Shown here: positions 1-5,941 of the stretch, piece by piece
How positions within the stretch are numbered: the first letter of the stretch is position 1
Layout of the letters: every line of letters begins with the position of its first letter
Assembly (NCBI GenBank): GCA_036392795.1
Contig: DASVXH010000064.1
Location: 1 to 17,898, forward strand
Direction of reading: 5' to 3'
DNA from: JARIHD01 sp036392795
Lineage (GTDB): Bacteria; Patescibacteriota; Saccharimonadia; Saccharimonadales; UBA4665
Length of the DNA stretch: 17,898 nucleotides
Notes under the pieces: generated by a model
What the model was told of the DNA's origin: nothing
What the model saw: the letters and a program-made list of their open reading frames with translations, nothing else
The model's database searches: none
Program-made: the position numbers and the translations under genes

Positions 1-1
1 T

Positions 2-175
2 AGTGGCACCAAGGATCGCGTACGTATTACCAAAAATGGTAAAGTCCGCATCAGCCACTCGCACCGTAACCACTTCCTCCAGAAGAAGTCCGGTGCGCGC
101 AAGCGTAAACTTGCCGGCCTCGAAACCCTAACCGGGGCACAAACAAAATCCATTAAACAGAGTATTGGAGCCTAA
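2..175 (+). CDS. rpmI: 50S ribosomal protein L35, C-terminal part (5' end outside window)
   Basis: An open frame enters from the left edge and ends at TAA 173-175. It encodes a lysine/arginine-rich tail with the L35 pattern: a KDRVRITKNGKV-like start, an SHRNHFLQKKS-like centre, and RKRKLAGLETL. L35 is a small protein of the large ribosomal subunit. Only 57 residues are seen, so the start and any upstream infC lie outside. rplT begins 2 nt after the stop, the classic rpmI-rplT pair, so the two are surely co-transcribed and probably translationally coupled. The assignment rests on both sequence and gene order. Confidence 0.93.
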   Translation, partial: SGTKDRVRITKNGKVRISHSHRNHFLQKKSGARKRKLAGLETLTGAQTKSIKQSIGA

Positions 176-177
176 TC

Positions 178-525
178 ATGCGCGTCAAACGAGGTGTAGC
201 CAGCCACCACAAACATCAGAAGATTCGCCGTGCCACAAAGGGTATGACCAAGTCTAACCGTTCAAGCATCAAACGCGGCAAGCAGGCCGTTACCAAGGCA
301 CTACAGTTTGCCTACCGTGACCGTCGCAACCGCAAGCGCACTTTTCGTGAGCTTTGGAATGCCCGCATTAATGCCGCTGCCCGTCTAAACGGCACAACTT
401 ACAGCAAGCTTATGGCTGCTCTTAAAGGTGCCAGCATTAGCCTAGACCGCAAGGTACTGAGTGAGCTTGCTGTCAATGAACCTAAGGCATTCGAAGCCGT
501 TGTAACTACTGCTACAAAGAAATAA
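178..525 (+). CDS. rplT: 50S ribosomal protein L20
   Basis: This 115-residue basic protein matches L20 in length and composition: an N-terminal MRVKRGVASHHKHQKI-type tail, a YRDRRNRKRTFRELW core and a C-terminal globular part. L20 binds 23S rRNA early in large-subunit assembly. The ATG at 178 follows the rpmI stop by 2 nt, and GGAG at 167-170 gives a ribosome binding site inside the end of rpmI. A strong terminator follows at 555-585, so this is the last gene of the infC-rpmI-rplT-type operon. I see no internal anomaly. Confidence 0.97.
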   Translation: MRVKRGVASHHKHQKIRRATKGMTKSNRSSIKRGKQAVTKALQFAYRDRRNRKRTFRELWNARINAAARLNGTTYSKLMAALKGASISLDRKVLSELAVNEPKAFEAVVTTATKK

Positions 526-554
526 ACGTCTCCTTTAGGAATTTTTCTTTTTTT

Positions 555-585
555 AAAAACCACCCTTACATCGGGTGGTTTTTTG
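555..585. terminator. Bidirectional intrinsic terminator between rplT and rnpB
   Basis: ACCACCC and GGGTGGT form a 7-bp stem around a 7-nt loop. T6 follows on the + strand and T5 on the - strand, so it can end both the rpmI-rplT transcript and the convergent rnpB transcript. Confidence 0.9.
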
Positions 586-597
586 TACAACGTAGAG

Positions 598-977
598 TGC
601 CAGATTATCCGTAAGCCGGGTTCTGTTTTAGCCGATCATCTATCTAGTCCTGATGTTGCCATCTAGGATCAAGCGGTAAAGCGGCGAACTCTGGCGGGAC
701 GCCACGGACGTATCCGAGTGAGTTCACCTCCTTGCAGCAGACAGGGTTTACCATTTCCCAGTGTCACCACCAGGAACTGCGAGCTCTTACCTCGCTCTTT
801 TCACCCTTACCCCTTATAGAGGCGGTTTTGTTTCTGTGGCACTTTCCCTAGGGTTACCCCTGGTTGCCGTTAGCAACTGTCTTTCCCTACGCTGCCCGGA
901 CTTTCCTCTTTAGTGTTGATTTACGATCCCAGAAGGACAATAAAACAACACTAAAGCGATCAGCCGATAATCAGGCA
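598..977 (-). ncRNA. rnpB: RNase P RNA, bacterial type A-like
   Basis: Read on the - strand, this contains the two universal RNase P signatures. GAGGAAAGTCCGGGC (conserved region I) lies near the 5' end at 895-909, and ACAGAACCCGGCTTA (conserved region V) lies near the 3' end at about 612-626. The ends pair as helix P1: 966-976 with 599-609, one mismatch. A GGTAAACCC stretch at about 745-753 could be the P15 loop that contacts tRNA CCA. The RNA is the catalytic subunit that removes 5' leaders from pre-tRNAs. TATAAT at 984-989 fits its -10 box, and the terminator at 555-585 fits the 3' end. The exact ends are approximate by about 10 nt. Confidence 0.95.
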
Positions 978-983
978 CGCCTT

Positions 984-989
984 ATTATA
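984..989 (-). promoter_or_regulatory. -10 box of rnpB
   Basis: On the - strand this is a perfect TATAAT, 7 nt upstream of the P1 helix start at about 976. No clear -35 is seen. It sits right behind the stop codon of the ASCH-RNase HI gene. Confidence 0.65.
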
Positions 990-1009
990 ACACTTATGCC
1001 AAAAATATA

Positions 1010-1807
1010 CTATTGGCGGGCGGCCGCTTGATCAAGTGCCTCATTAACGGCACCGTCAGCAAGCTTGTTCAACTCTCTAGGAACATGTGTGTAGGTTATA
1101 TGCTTAAATCCTGTTGCGATCTGTTTAATGGCTTCGTGGATTGGCCAAAGATCCCTATTCTTGACCTTGAAAATACCCTTCATCTGATTAATAACCAGCA
1201 GACTATCCATGTAAACTGATATCTCTTGAATCCCCATGCGTCGCGCTTCTTCCAAACCCAGCTTGAGCGCCTGATACTCAGCTTGATTATTGGTCGTCAC
1301 ACCTAAATAAATGCCTTCTTTTACAACAACTTGATCATCTAAGTTTAGAATAACAAAGCCGCTAGCAGAGGGTCCTGGATTACCTCGTGAACCACCGTCC
1401 GCATACATTTTTGCCTCTAACAGTTTAGGCACTGTATTAGATACACTACTATCCCCTACCTCGGCCTTTTTAGTCAATGAAAAATGAATCATTTTTATAG
1501 GTGTTTTGAGCGTTACATTGGGCCCGTAATAGTTACGATAGGTCTGCAGCATTTCATTAAGGGATACATATTTTTCGCCTTCGAAGTCGGACTCAACAAT
1601 ATCTCCTATTCTTTTTTCAATTACACGATCTATTCGCGCTGTAGAAAAAACATTCCAAGATGTAGGATCAGATGCATCAACTTTATCAACAAGTTCCACG
1701 TCGTCGTTAACACGCAAATCTTTGTCGTCAAAAATACGCCAAGTAGATGTTTTCTTTCCCGCTCTTATAAGATTTGCCAGTTCGTGGTCAAGTTTGAGTG
1801 TTTTCAT
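1010..1807 (-). CDS. ASCH domain - ribonuclease HI fusion protein
   Basis: 265 residues with two parts. Residues 1-112 resemble an ASCH domain (a PUA-like fold thought to bind RNA), with the typical early LxxxIRAGKKTSTWRIFDD stretch. Residues about 113-132 look like a linker. Residues 133-262 are a type 1 RNase HI, which cuts the RNA strand of RNA-DNA hybrids. All four catalytic acidic residues are visible: D137 (YADGGS), E177 (NNQAEY), D201 (YMDS) and D251 (LADGAVNEAL), so the enzyme should be active. The basic hybrid-binding loop of E. coli RNase HI is not evident. TATACT lies 10 nt before the ATG, implying a very short leader. The stop is about 20 nt upstream of the rnpB promoter. The ASCH call is from family resemblance; the RNase HI call is firm. 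Confidence 0.85.
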   Translation of the reverse strand: MKTLKLDHELANLIRAGKKTSTWRIFDDKDLRVNDDVELVDKVDASDPTSWNVFSTARIDRVIEKRIGDIVESDFEGEKYVSLNEMLQTYRNYYGPNVTLKTPIKMIHFSLTKKAEVGDSSVSNTVPKLLEAKMYADGGSRGNPGPSASGFVILNLDDQVVVKEGIYLGVTTNNQAEYQALKLGLEEARRMGIQEISVYMDSLLVINQMKGIFKVKNRDLWPIHEAIKQIATGFKHITYTHVPRELNKLADGAVNEALDQAAARQ

Positions 1808-1887
1808 ATCTGCTAAGAGTATACCAGATCCGTTAAAACCAAAGCCAAGCTACGATATAAGCGAACCTGGTTGTGCGTTGGTTCTTT

Positions 1888-1902
1888 AGTCGTTACTGGC
1901 CG
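1888..1902. repeat. Direct repeat of the tRNA-Pro 3' end and flank
   Basis: The 15 bases here match 2093-2107 at 14 positions (shared core AGTCGTTACTGG). The second copy spans the CCA end and first acceptor bases of tRNA-Pro plus 9 bases of downstream flank. The copies are 205 bp apart. This could be a small duplication, or an old attachment-type scar at a tRNA 3' end. Confidence 0.45.
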
Positions 1903-2050
1903 TTCAACTGACTTGTGCCGATAAGCAAAAACTAACTCACCGGTTCAGCAACACTTACCAAGATACGATTAAGCTCCTACGACACCCCACAAAGCAGAGC
2001 ATAGGAGCATACCATATGTATATAGATAGGCTTGGTCCCCACCCCCACCA

Positions 2051-2088
2051 TAAAACTAATTCCACCATACGATTGATGGTGGAATTAG
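2051..2088 (-). terminator. Hairpin downstream of tRNA-Pro, probable terminator
   Basis: A perfect 13-bp inverted repeat, CTAATTCCACCAT (2056-2068) and its complement (2076-2088), encloses a 7-nt loop. On the - strand the stem is followed by TTTTA, so it can end the tRNA-Pro transcript about 14 nt past the CCA. The short T run makes it a moderate terminator. Confidence 0.6.
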
Positions 2089-2101
2089 ACAAAGTCGTTA
2101 C

Positions 2102-2178
2102 TGGTCGGGGTGACAGGACTTGAACCTGCGACCTCACGGCCCCCAGCCGTACGCGCTAGCCAACTGCGCCACACCCCG
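2102..2178 (-). tRNA. tRNA-Pro (anticodon GGG, reads CCC/CCU)
   Basis: It folds as a complete cloverleaf on the - strand. The acceptor CGGGGTG pairs with CACCCCG, the D stem is GCGC/GCGC, and the anticodon arm is TACGG-CTGGGGG-CCGTG. The T arm is GCAGG-TTCAAGT-CCTGT. Discriminator A73 is followed by an encoded CCA (2102-2104). A hairpin with a T run follows at 2051-2088. Confidence 0.96.
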
Positions 2179-2192
2179 ATCAAGATGTTTCT

Positions 2193-2220
2193 ATTTTAAC
2201 AGATAGAATTGGAATTACAA
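2193..2220 (-). promoter_or_regulatory. Promoter of tRNA-Pro
   Basis: On the - strand, TTGTAA (2215-2220), a 16-nt spacer and TAAAAT (2193-2198) lie just upstream of the tRNA 5' end at 2178. Predicted start of transcription is about 2186. Confidence 0.55.
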
Positions 2221-2227
2221 CAGACAC

Positions 2228-2362
2228 AAAAAAGCCCGGCGACCGCTAATGATACCTGGTAACACCCAGGTGGGCCTCCTCACGCAGTAACCACGGTCAC
2301 CACAAATATTGGAATCCCATTGCGAATTGTATTCAGATAATCATTCGCTCGGCCACCGAGCT
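2228..2362 (-). ncRNA. Candidate structured small RNA of about 135 nt, family not recognised
   Basis: On the - strand a perfect TATAAT (2369-2374) precedes a region with no credible protein gene, which ends at GGGC followed by T6 (2228-2233). Between them are nested pairings: GCTCGG/CCGAGC (2347-2352 with 2356-2361), GCGAAT/ATTCGC (2322-2327 with 2344-2349), an outer GGTGACCG/CGGTCGCC stem (2294-2301 with 2238-2245), and inside it ACCTGG/CCAGGT (2254-2259 with 2266-2271). The first two share two bases, so they are alternatives. It lacks the GGAA loop and AGCAG signature of SRP RNA, the tRNA-like end of tmRNA, and the long rod of 6S RNA. It lies between the M50 protease and tRNA-Pro, all on the same strand. 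Confidence 0.55.
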
Positions 2363-2368
2363 ATCTCT

Positions 2369-2374
2369 ATTATA
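2369..2374 (-). promoter_or_regulatory. -10 box of the structured RNA candidate
   Basis: A perfect TATAAT on the - strand about 7 nt upstream of the first hairpin. No convincing -35 hexamer is found at 16-18 nt spacing. Confidence 0.5.
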
Positions 2375-2424
2375 ACGCTCTTTTGATGAAGGATACTACT
2401 GTTTAATAGGCTTCTACTGCCAAT

Positions 2425-3042
2425 CTACAGCAAGAATTGCAGGATTGCTCGATTGGCCAAAGATAGGACGGGACTCAACACAGGTGACAGCACCAGTAGC
2501 ACCAAAATCAAAACGATAAAACCCATCGATTCTAGTTGATACATAATTTTTTGTAAGGGCTCCGGGGCAAAGGCGTAGAGTAACCTTGAGCCATCAAGCG
2601 GCGGGATGGGCAGCATGTTGAAGACGAAAAGGGCGACATTAACCGTCATGAAGAGGAATAAGGCATGCGTCAAATCCACTCCGGCACCAAAACGAACAAG
2701 AACTGCAGCCAGTACAGCTAGTCCAAGATTCGAAAATGGTCCGGCCACGGCCATGATTGCGGCCCCGTATTCGCCATGACGAATTTGATGAGGGTCAAAC
2801 GGAACGGGTCGGGCAATAAAAATCGGAGGCAGGCCGAACAGTAACATTACGAGTGGAAGCAAAATAGTAGTAAATAAATCTATATGTTTTAAGGGGTTAA
2901 GCGACACTCTTCCATCTTCAAAGGCCGTATGGTCGCCTAGTTTGTGCGCCACCAAAGCATGTGTTGCTTCATGAACCCCTACCGAGACAACTAAGGAAAT
3001 AAGTATGATAATGATGTCGCCACCTGATAAATCTGAGAACAT
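2425..3042 (-). CDS. Site-2 protease family (M50) membrane zinc metalloprotease
   Basis: 205 residues, almost all in membrane segments. The HExxH zinc motif is HEATH at residues 24-28, inside the first hydrophobic helix. The third zinc ligand is expected at D150 in the NMLPIPPLDGS motif. These are the two hallmarks of intramembrane M50 proteases, which cut membrane-bound substrates such as anti-sigma factors. There is no PDZ domain, so it belongs to the compact YwhC-like type rather than RseP. The substrate cannot be told. The start at 3042 is preceded by TATACT with 6 nt between, suggesting a leaderless mRNA. It is divergent from rpmB, with 91 bp between start codons. Confidence 0.9.
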   Translation of the reverse strand: MFSDLSGGDIIIILISLVVSVGVHEATHALVAHKLGDHTAFEDGRVSLNPLKHIDLFTTILLPLVMLLFGLPPIFIARPVPFDPHQIRHGEYGAAIMAVAGPFSNLGLAVLAAVLVRFGAGVDLTHALFLFMTVNVALFVFNMLPIPPLDGSRLLYAFAPEPLQKIMYQLESMGFIVLILVLLVLSPVLSPVLSLANRAILQFLL

Positions 3043-3048
3043 GACTAT

Positions 3049-3054
3049 AGTATA
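3049..3054 (-). promoter_or_regulatory. -10 box giving a leaderless transcript of the M50 protease
   Basis: TATACT on the - strand, then 6 nt, then the ATG at 3042. A start of transcription 7 nt after the box would fall on the A of the ATG. No ribosome binding site is present. Confidence 0.5.
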
Positions 3055-3077
3055 CCCTACTCCCTCTGGAATGTTTA

Positions 3078-3106
3078 TTGACTTACAGGGTAAAAACAGA
3101 TAAAAT
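3078..3106 (+). promoter_or_regulatory. Promoter of rpmB
   Basis: TTGACT (3078-3083), an exact 17-nt spacer and TAAAAT (3101-3106). Predicted start is about 3113, giving a leader of about 20 nt that carries GAAGGA as ribosome binding site before the ATG at 3134. Confidence 0.8.
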
Positions 3107-3133
3107 AGATCATTGAATAGAAGGATTTATTAA

Positions 3134-3373
3134 ATGCGTAAGTGTGATTTAACCGGTAAAGGCAAGCAGTTCGGCAACAACGTCAGCTTTTCTCAGCGCC
3201 ACACCAAGAAGGTTTGGGAGCCCAATCTCCAAAAGAAGACCATTCTTGTAGACGGCAAAAAAGTTAAGGTTCGTTTGAGCACTCAGGCCATTCGTACCCT
3301 AAAGAAAAAAGGCCTTTTGACGGAAGCATATCAGGCTAAGACTGCCAAAAAAGACGTAGCTCTTGCGGCCTAG
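3134..3373 (+). CDS. rpmB: 50S ribosomal protein L28
   Basis: A 79-residue basic protein beginning MRKCDLTGKGKQFGNNVSFS, the typical L28 start (RxCxxTGKxxxxGNxVS). It continues with HTKKVWEPNLQKK and ends with a region common to the family (VRLSTQAIRTLKKKGLL). L28 is a component of the large ribosomal subunit. Only one cysteine of the possible zinc set is present, so this is a zinc-free form. It has a consensus promoter at 3078-3106, a good ribosome binding site and its own terminator at 3399-3427, so it is monocistronic. The last 15 or so residues are alanine/lysine-rich and not conserved. Confidence 0.96.
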   Translation: MRKCDLTGKGKQFGNNVSFSQRHTKKVWEPNLQKKTILVDGKKVKVRLSTQAIRTLKKKGLLTEAYQAKTAKKDVALAA

Positions 3374-3398
3374 AGTCTTGCGATCAGATCGAAAAATT

Positions 3399-3427
3399 AA
3401 AATACCGCCCTTTTCGGCGGTATTTTA
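3399..3427. terminator. Bidirectional terminator between rpmB and the MBL-fold gene
   Basis: A TACCGCC/GGCGGTA stem with a 6-nt loop is flanked by AAAA and TTTT, so it works in both directions. It ends rpmB on + and the MBL/wHTH/thrS-side transcripts on -. Confidence 0.88.
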
Positions 3428-3466
3428 ATAAAAGCTGCTTGACGCAACTTTAATACAAGAACAGTA

Positions 3467-4093
3467 TTACACTCGTTCAAGCGGAGCGAGTGTCAAGACC
3501 TCACTCAGATCACCCGATTTTATTTTAAGTTTAGCAACCGGTTCTCTGACCTCCATGGCAAACACTTTCGTGGCCTCTTCAAGAGGCTGCTGAGGTACAG
3601 GGAATGTCAGATCTTTATCATCGTAGTGTGTTGGAATAACCAGCTTGGGCTCAACCTTCTTAATAAGCTTAAGCGCTCCGACTGGATCTAGCGTGTACCC
3701 ATTCCCACCAGTTGGGACGATCATGACGTCTATCATACCGATTGATTCGAGCTGCGCCTCGGTGAGTTCCGGGTAAATGTGACCGGTCACCAGAATTCGA
3801 AGATCCTCATTAACAAGCTTGTACATTGTCGCATTACGCTTGCCTTCTTCGTCCATATGCGACCGCGCAGCAATACCGTAAATGGAAACACCGGAAACCT
3901 CATATTCGCCCGGTTGATCAATAATTATCTTAGGTTCGTGTGGGGGAACATCATGAGCACCGGTGTAAAGATTGATATCACCTGCCTTCACTGCCGTCTT
4001 AAGACCCAGCTCTCTTAAGTTGTCGTCAATGGTAATGCGCGCTTGTTTCGTACTCAGCGTAATGCAGTTCGCACCATGAAATTGTATATCCAT
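3467..4093 (-). CDS. MBL-fold (UlaG-like) hydrolase, active site partly degenerate
   Basis: 208 residues with the strand pattern of UlaG-type metallo-beta-lactamase-fold proteins: an N-terminal MDIQFHGANCITLSTKQARITIDDN, a DQPGEYEVSGVSIYGIAARSH centre, VTGHIYPELTEAQLESIGMIDVMIVPTGG, and VIPTHYDD near the C-terminus. The late His (THYDD) and the GH are present, but the canonical HxHxDH zinc motif is not seen where expected. Hydrolytic activity is therefore doubtful and no substrate can be named. A good ribosome binding site (TAAGGAGA on the - strand, near 4099-4104) precedes the ATG. It follows the wHTH gene by 34 nt and ends before the terminator at 3399-3427. Confidence 0.75.
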   Translation of the reverse strand: MDIQFHGANCITLSTKQARITIDDNLRELGLKTAVKAGDINLYTGAHDVPPHEPKIIIDQPGEYEVSGVSIYGIAARSHMDEEGKRNATMYKLVNEDLRILVTGHIYPELTEAQLESIGMIDVMIVPTGGNGYTLDPVGALKLIKKVEPKLVIPTHYDDKDLTFPVPQQPLEEATKVFAMEVREPVAKLKIKSGDLSEVLTLAPLERV

Positions 4094-4127
4094 AAATTCT
4101 CCTTAATTCTCTCTTGAATAGCTATGT

Positions 4128-4718
4128 CTAGGCGTCGGTATTATCTATCAGTACCTGTTTTTTGGAGTCCAGCACGGTGGTAATAAATCGATCCTTAATC
4201 TGGCGACGATAATTAAACTCGGTTGGATTCATTACAGCGTAACGGATATCCTTGCTTTCTTGTTTTTCTAGTTCTGTCACGTATTTTTGAAGGGCATTTT
4301 GATTAACATCGCCAACAATCAACATATCTATACCACTTGACTCGTCGCGCGTAAACTGACCCGTATAGAGCAAAAGCTGAACATTACCAAGTGCCTTAAG
4401 TTTGTCAGCTTCGGAGGGACTATTAACCGGCTTCTTGGCTTTGGTTTTTACGCCACCGTCAGAAACACCGCCAAAGATAGTAAGAAGCGGCTCGTAATAT
4501 TCATAGGACTGGTTTACCTCGTAGTAGAGACGATTATTAGTGTTATCAGACACGATAATACCTACGTTTAGCAGATTAGCCAGCTCACGACGGACGGAGT
4601 TAATCTGTTCGTCAATTTTCCGGGTTATTTCGCGCACATAGAATGATCTGTTGGGATTACTGTAGAATAACTGTAACAGCTTAACCCTCGTTTTTGATCC
4701 AAACAGTTGCTCAATCAT
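4128..4718 (-). CDS. Winged-helix transcriptional regulator with nucleotidyltransferase-like C-terminal domain
   Basis: 196 residues. Positions 1-80 form a winged helix-turn-helix: MIEQLFGSKTRVKLLQLFY, then FYVREITRKIDEQINSVRRELANLLNVGII, then a DNTNNRLYYEVN wing. Residues about 105-190 (VQLLLYTGQFT, SGIDMLIVGDV, IRYAVMNPTEFNYRRQIKDRFI) resemble the MNT-type nucleotidyltransferase-like domain that often follows such wHTH domains, but the catalytic GSxxxG/DxD pattern is missing, so it is probably non-enzymatic. It likely binds DNA; the target is unknown. TACAAT lies 6 nt before the ATG, suggesting its own leaderless transcript although it stands 37 nt behind miaA. Confidence 0.75.
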   Translation of the reverse strand: MIEQLFGSKTRVKLLQLFYSNPNRSFYVREITRKIDEQINSVRRELANLLNVGIIVSDNTNNRLYYEVNQSYEYYEPLLTIFGGVSDGGVKTKAKKPVNSPSEADKLKALGNVQLLLYTGQFTRDESSGIDMLIVGDVNQNALQKYVTELEKQESKDIRYAVMNPTEFNYRRQIKDRFITTVLDSKKQVLIDNTDA

Positions 4719-4724
4719 GAGCCT

Positions 4725-4730
4725 ATTGTA
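4725..4730 (-). promoter_or_regulatory. -10 box giving a leaderless transcript of the wHTH gene
   Basis: TACAAT on the - strand, then 6 nt, then ATG at 4718. This would let the regulator and MBL gene be expressed apart from the T-box controlled thrS transcript. Confidence 0.5.
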
Positions 4731-4755
4731 ACAAACTTTGTCCTTAGACTATACA

Positions 4756-5631
4756 TCATTTGCTCAAGAATGTTGTAACTAAATCTACAGCTTCTTCCTT
4801 TTTACTGATCCAGTGAATACTTTTATTGCGCCTGAACCACGTACGTTGACGCTTGGCGAGCTGCAAATGATCATGAACAAGTATCTGCGTCGCTTCCGCT
4901 AAATTCATTTCACCCTCCAGATATTTACGAAAAGCCTTGTAACCGGGGGCTTGCAGTGCAGGCACATCCCAGCCATATTTATCAGAAATTTCTTTTAGTT
5001 CATCTTCAAAACCCTGATGTAACATTTGATCCACGCGCGCGGCAACCCTGGCACGCAGTTCATCACGGTTAATTGAGATTCCCAGCACCAATGTATGCGG
5101 CCGCAATCCTTGACGCGCTCCAGTTTGACCCCTGGTTTCGATGGCGCGGATAAGGTGGCGCGGATTACGTTTATTGGCAGGCAATGGGATGCCCTTCTCT
5201 ATCAATTCCGCCTGCAATTGATCAATTGATAGCTTCTGCAGCCTCTCTCTTATATTGGGCTCGGCTTTATTCTGAAAAGAAAAATTGAATAGCACGGCAT
5301 CGACGTACAAACCACTGCCCCCCACCAGAAATGGGAGCTTCCCACGACTATGCGCACTGGCGATCGCGACCTCGGCGGCATGTTTAAATTGGGCGGCCGA
5401 AAACCTCTCATCTGCGTCCACGACATCTAACAGATGGTGTGAGACCAACTTGCGCTCATGAACAGTGGGTTTGGCCGTACCAATATCAAGCCCACGGTAA
5501 ATGGTACGTGAATCAGCCGCAATTATTTCGCCACCAAATTGCTGAGCCAACTCTAGAGCTAGAGCCGACTTGCCCGATGCAGTTTCGCCAACGATAGTGA
5601 CTAGAGGAGCTTGGTTTGATTGGGGTCCCAT
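4756..5631 (-). CDS. miaA: tRNA dimethylallyltransferase
   Basis: 291 residues, close to the usual 300. It transfers a dimethylallyl group to N6 of A37 in tRNAs that read codons beginning with U. The P-loop GETASGKS is at residues 15-22, followed by IIAADSRTIYRGLDIGTAKPT, which carries the catalytic Asp and substrate-binding residues. VSHHLLDVVDADERFSAAQF and LPFLVGGSGLYVDAVL are further family motifs, and the C-terminal RTWFRRNKSIHWI fits. The start overlaps the alkyltransferase-like gene by 31 bp and has no clear ribosome binding site, so translation is probably coupled. Stop is TGA. It appears to share the thrS transcript. Confidence 0.96.
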   Translation of the reverse strand: MGPQSNQAPLVTIVGETASGKSALALELAQQFGGEIIAADSRTIYRGLDIGTAKPTVHERKLVSHHLLDVVDADERFSAAQFKHAAEVAIASAHSRGKLPFLVGGSGLYVDAVLFNFSFQNKAEPNIRERLQKLSIDQLQAELIEKGIPLPANKRNPRHLIRAIETRGQTGARQGLRPHTLVLGISINRDELRARVAARVDQMLHQGFEDELKEISDKYGWDVPALQAPGYKAFRKYLEGEMNLAEATQILVHDHLQLAKRQRTWFRRNKSIHWISKKEEAVDLVTTFLSK

Positions 5632-5933
5632 AGTAATTGTTTCACATTAACCGTGTAGTCATCTGATACTTCAATGCCATCGGCTTCCAGTCGAGCCCGA
5701 TGCACATCACGTCCACCATCCGGCCAGCCAGCCGCCAAACCGCCTTGTTTGTTAACCACTCTTTGCCAGGGCAGATCCGTTGGCCCAGTATGGGCGATCT
5801 GTCCCACCTCCCATGCAGCCCAAGCAGCACCGCACAAAGCGGCAATCTGGCCATAGGTCATCACACTGCCCTTTGGTATTTGGGCAACCAGGTCATATAC
5901 TCTCTGTGCAAAATCAGCATCAACTCGCGCCAT
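5601..5933 (-). CDS. Alkyltransferase-like (ATL) / MGMT-family DNA-binding protein
   Basis: 110 residues matching the C-terminal domain of O6-alkylguanine-DNA alkyltransferase. The reactive Cys of the PCHR motif is replaced by Trp56 in LPWQRVVN, the mark of ATL proteins, which bind O6-alkylguanine and flag it for nucleotide excision repair instead of repairing it. The position that normally carries the arginine finger (ARxVG) reads AWEVG here, so base flipping may differ from YbaZ/Atl1. The YGQIAALCG helix-turn-helix region is intact. The ATG follows the thrS stop by 8 nt with GGGGG as ribosome binding site. The role is inferred from family; no alkyl transfer activity is expected. Confidence 0.87.
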   Translation of the reverse strand: MARVDADFAQRVYDLVAQIPKGSVMTYGQIAALCGAAWAAWEVGQIAHTGPTDLPWQRVVNKQGGLAAGWPDGGRDVHRARLEADGIEVSDDYTVNVKQLLWDPNQTKLL

Positions 5934-5941
5934 ACCGCCCC

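Noticed and set aside
1955..2137. 60-codon protein reading frame on the - strand
   Set aside because: It runs into the tRNA-Pro gene and a hairpin region. The RSQVQVLSPRP-type peptide is a common artefact of translating tRNA genes.
2228..2362. SRP RNA or 6S RNA
   Set aside because: The + strand shows CCAGGT and GCAG in SRP-like order, but there is no GGAA tetraloop or AGCAG partner, and promoter and terminator point to the - strand. The fold is not a long rod with a central bubble as in 6S.
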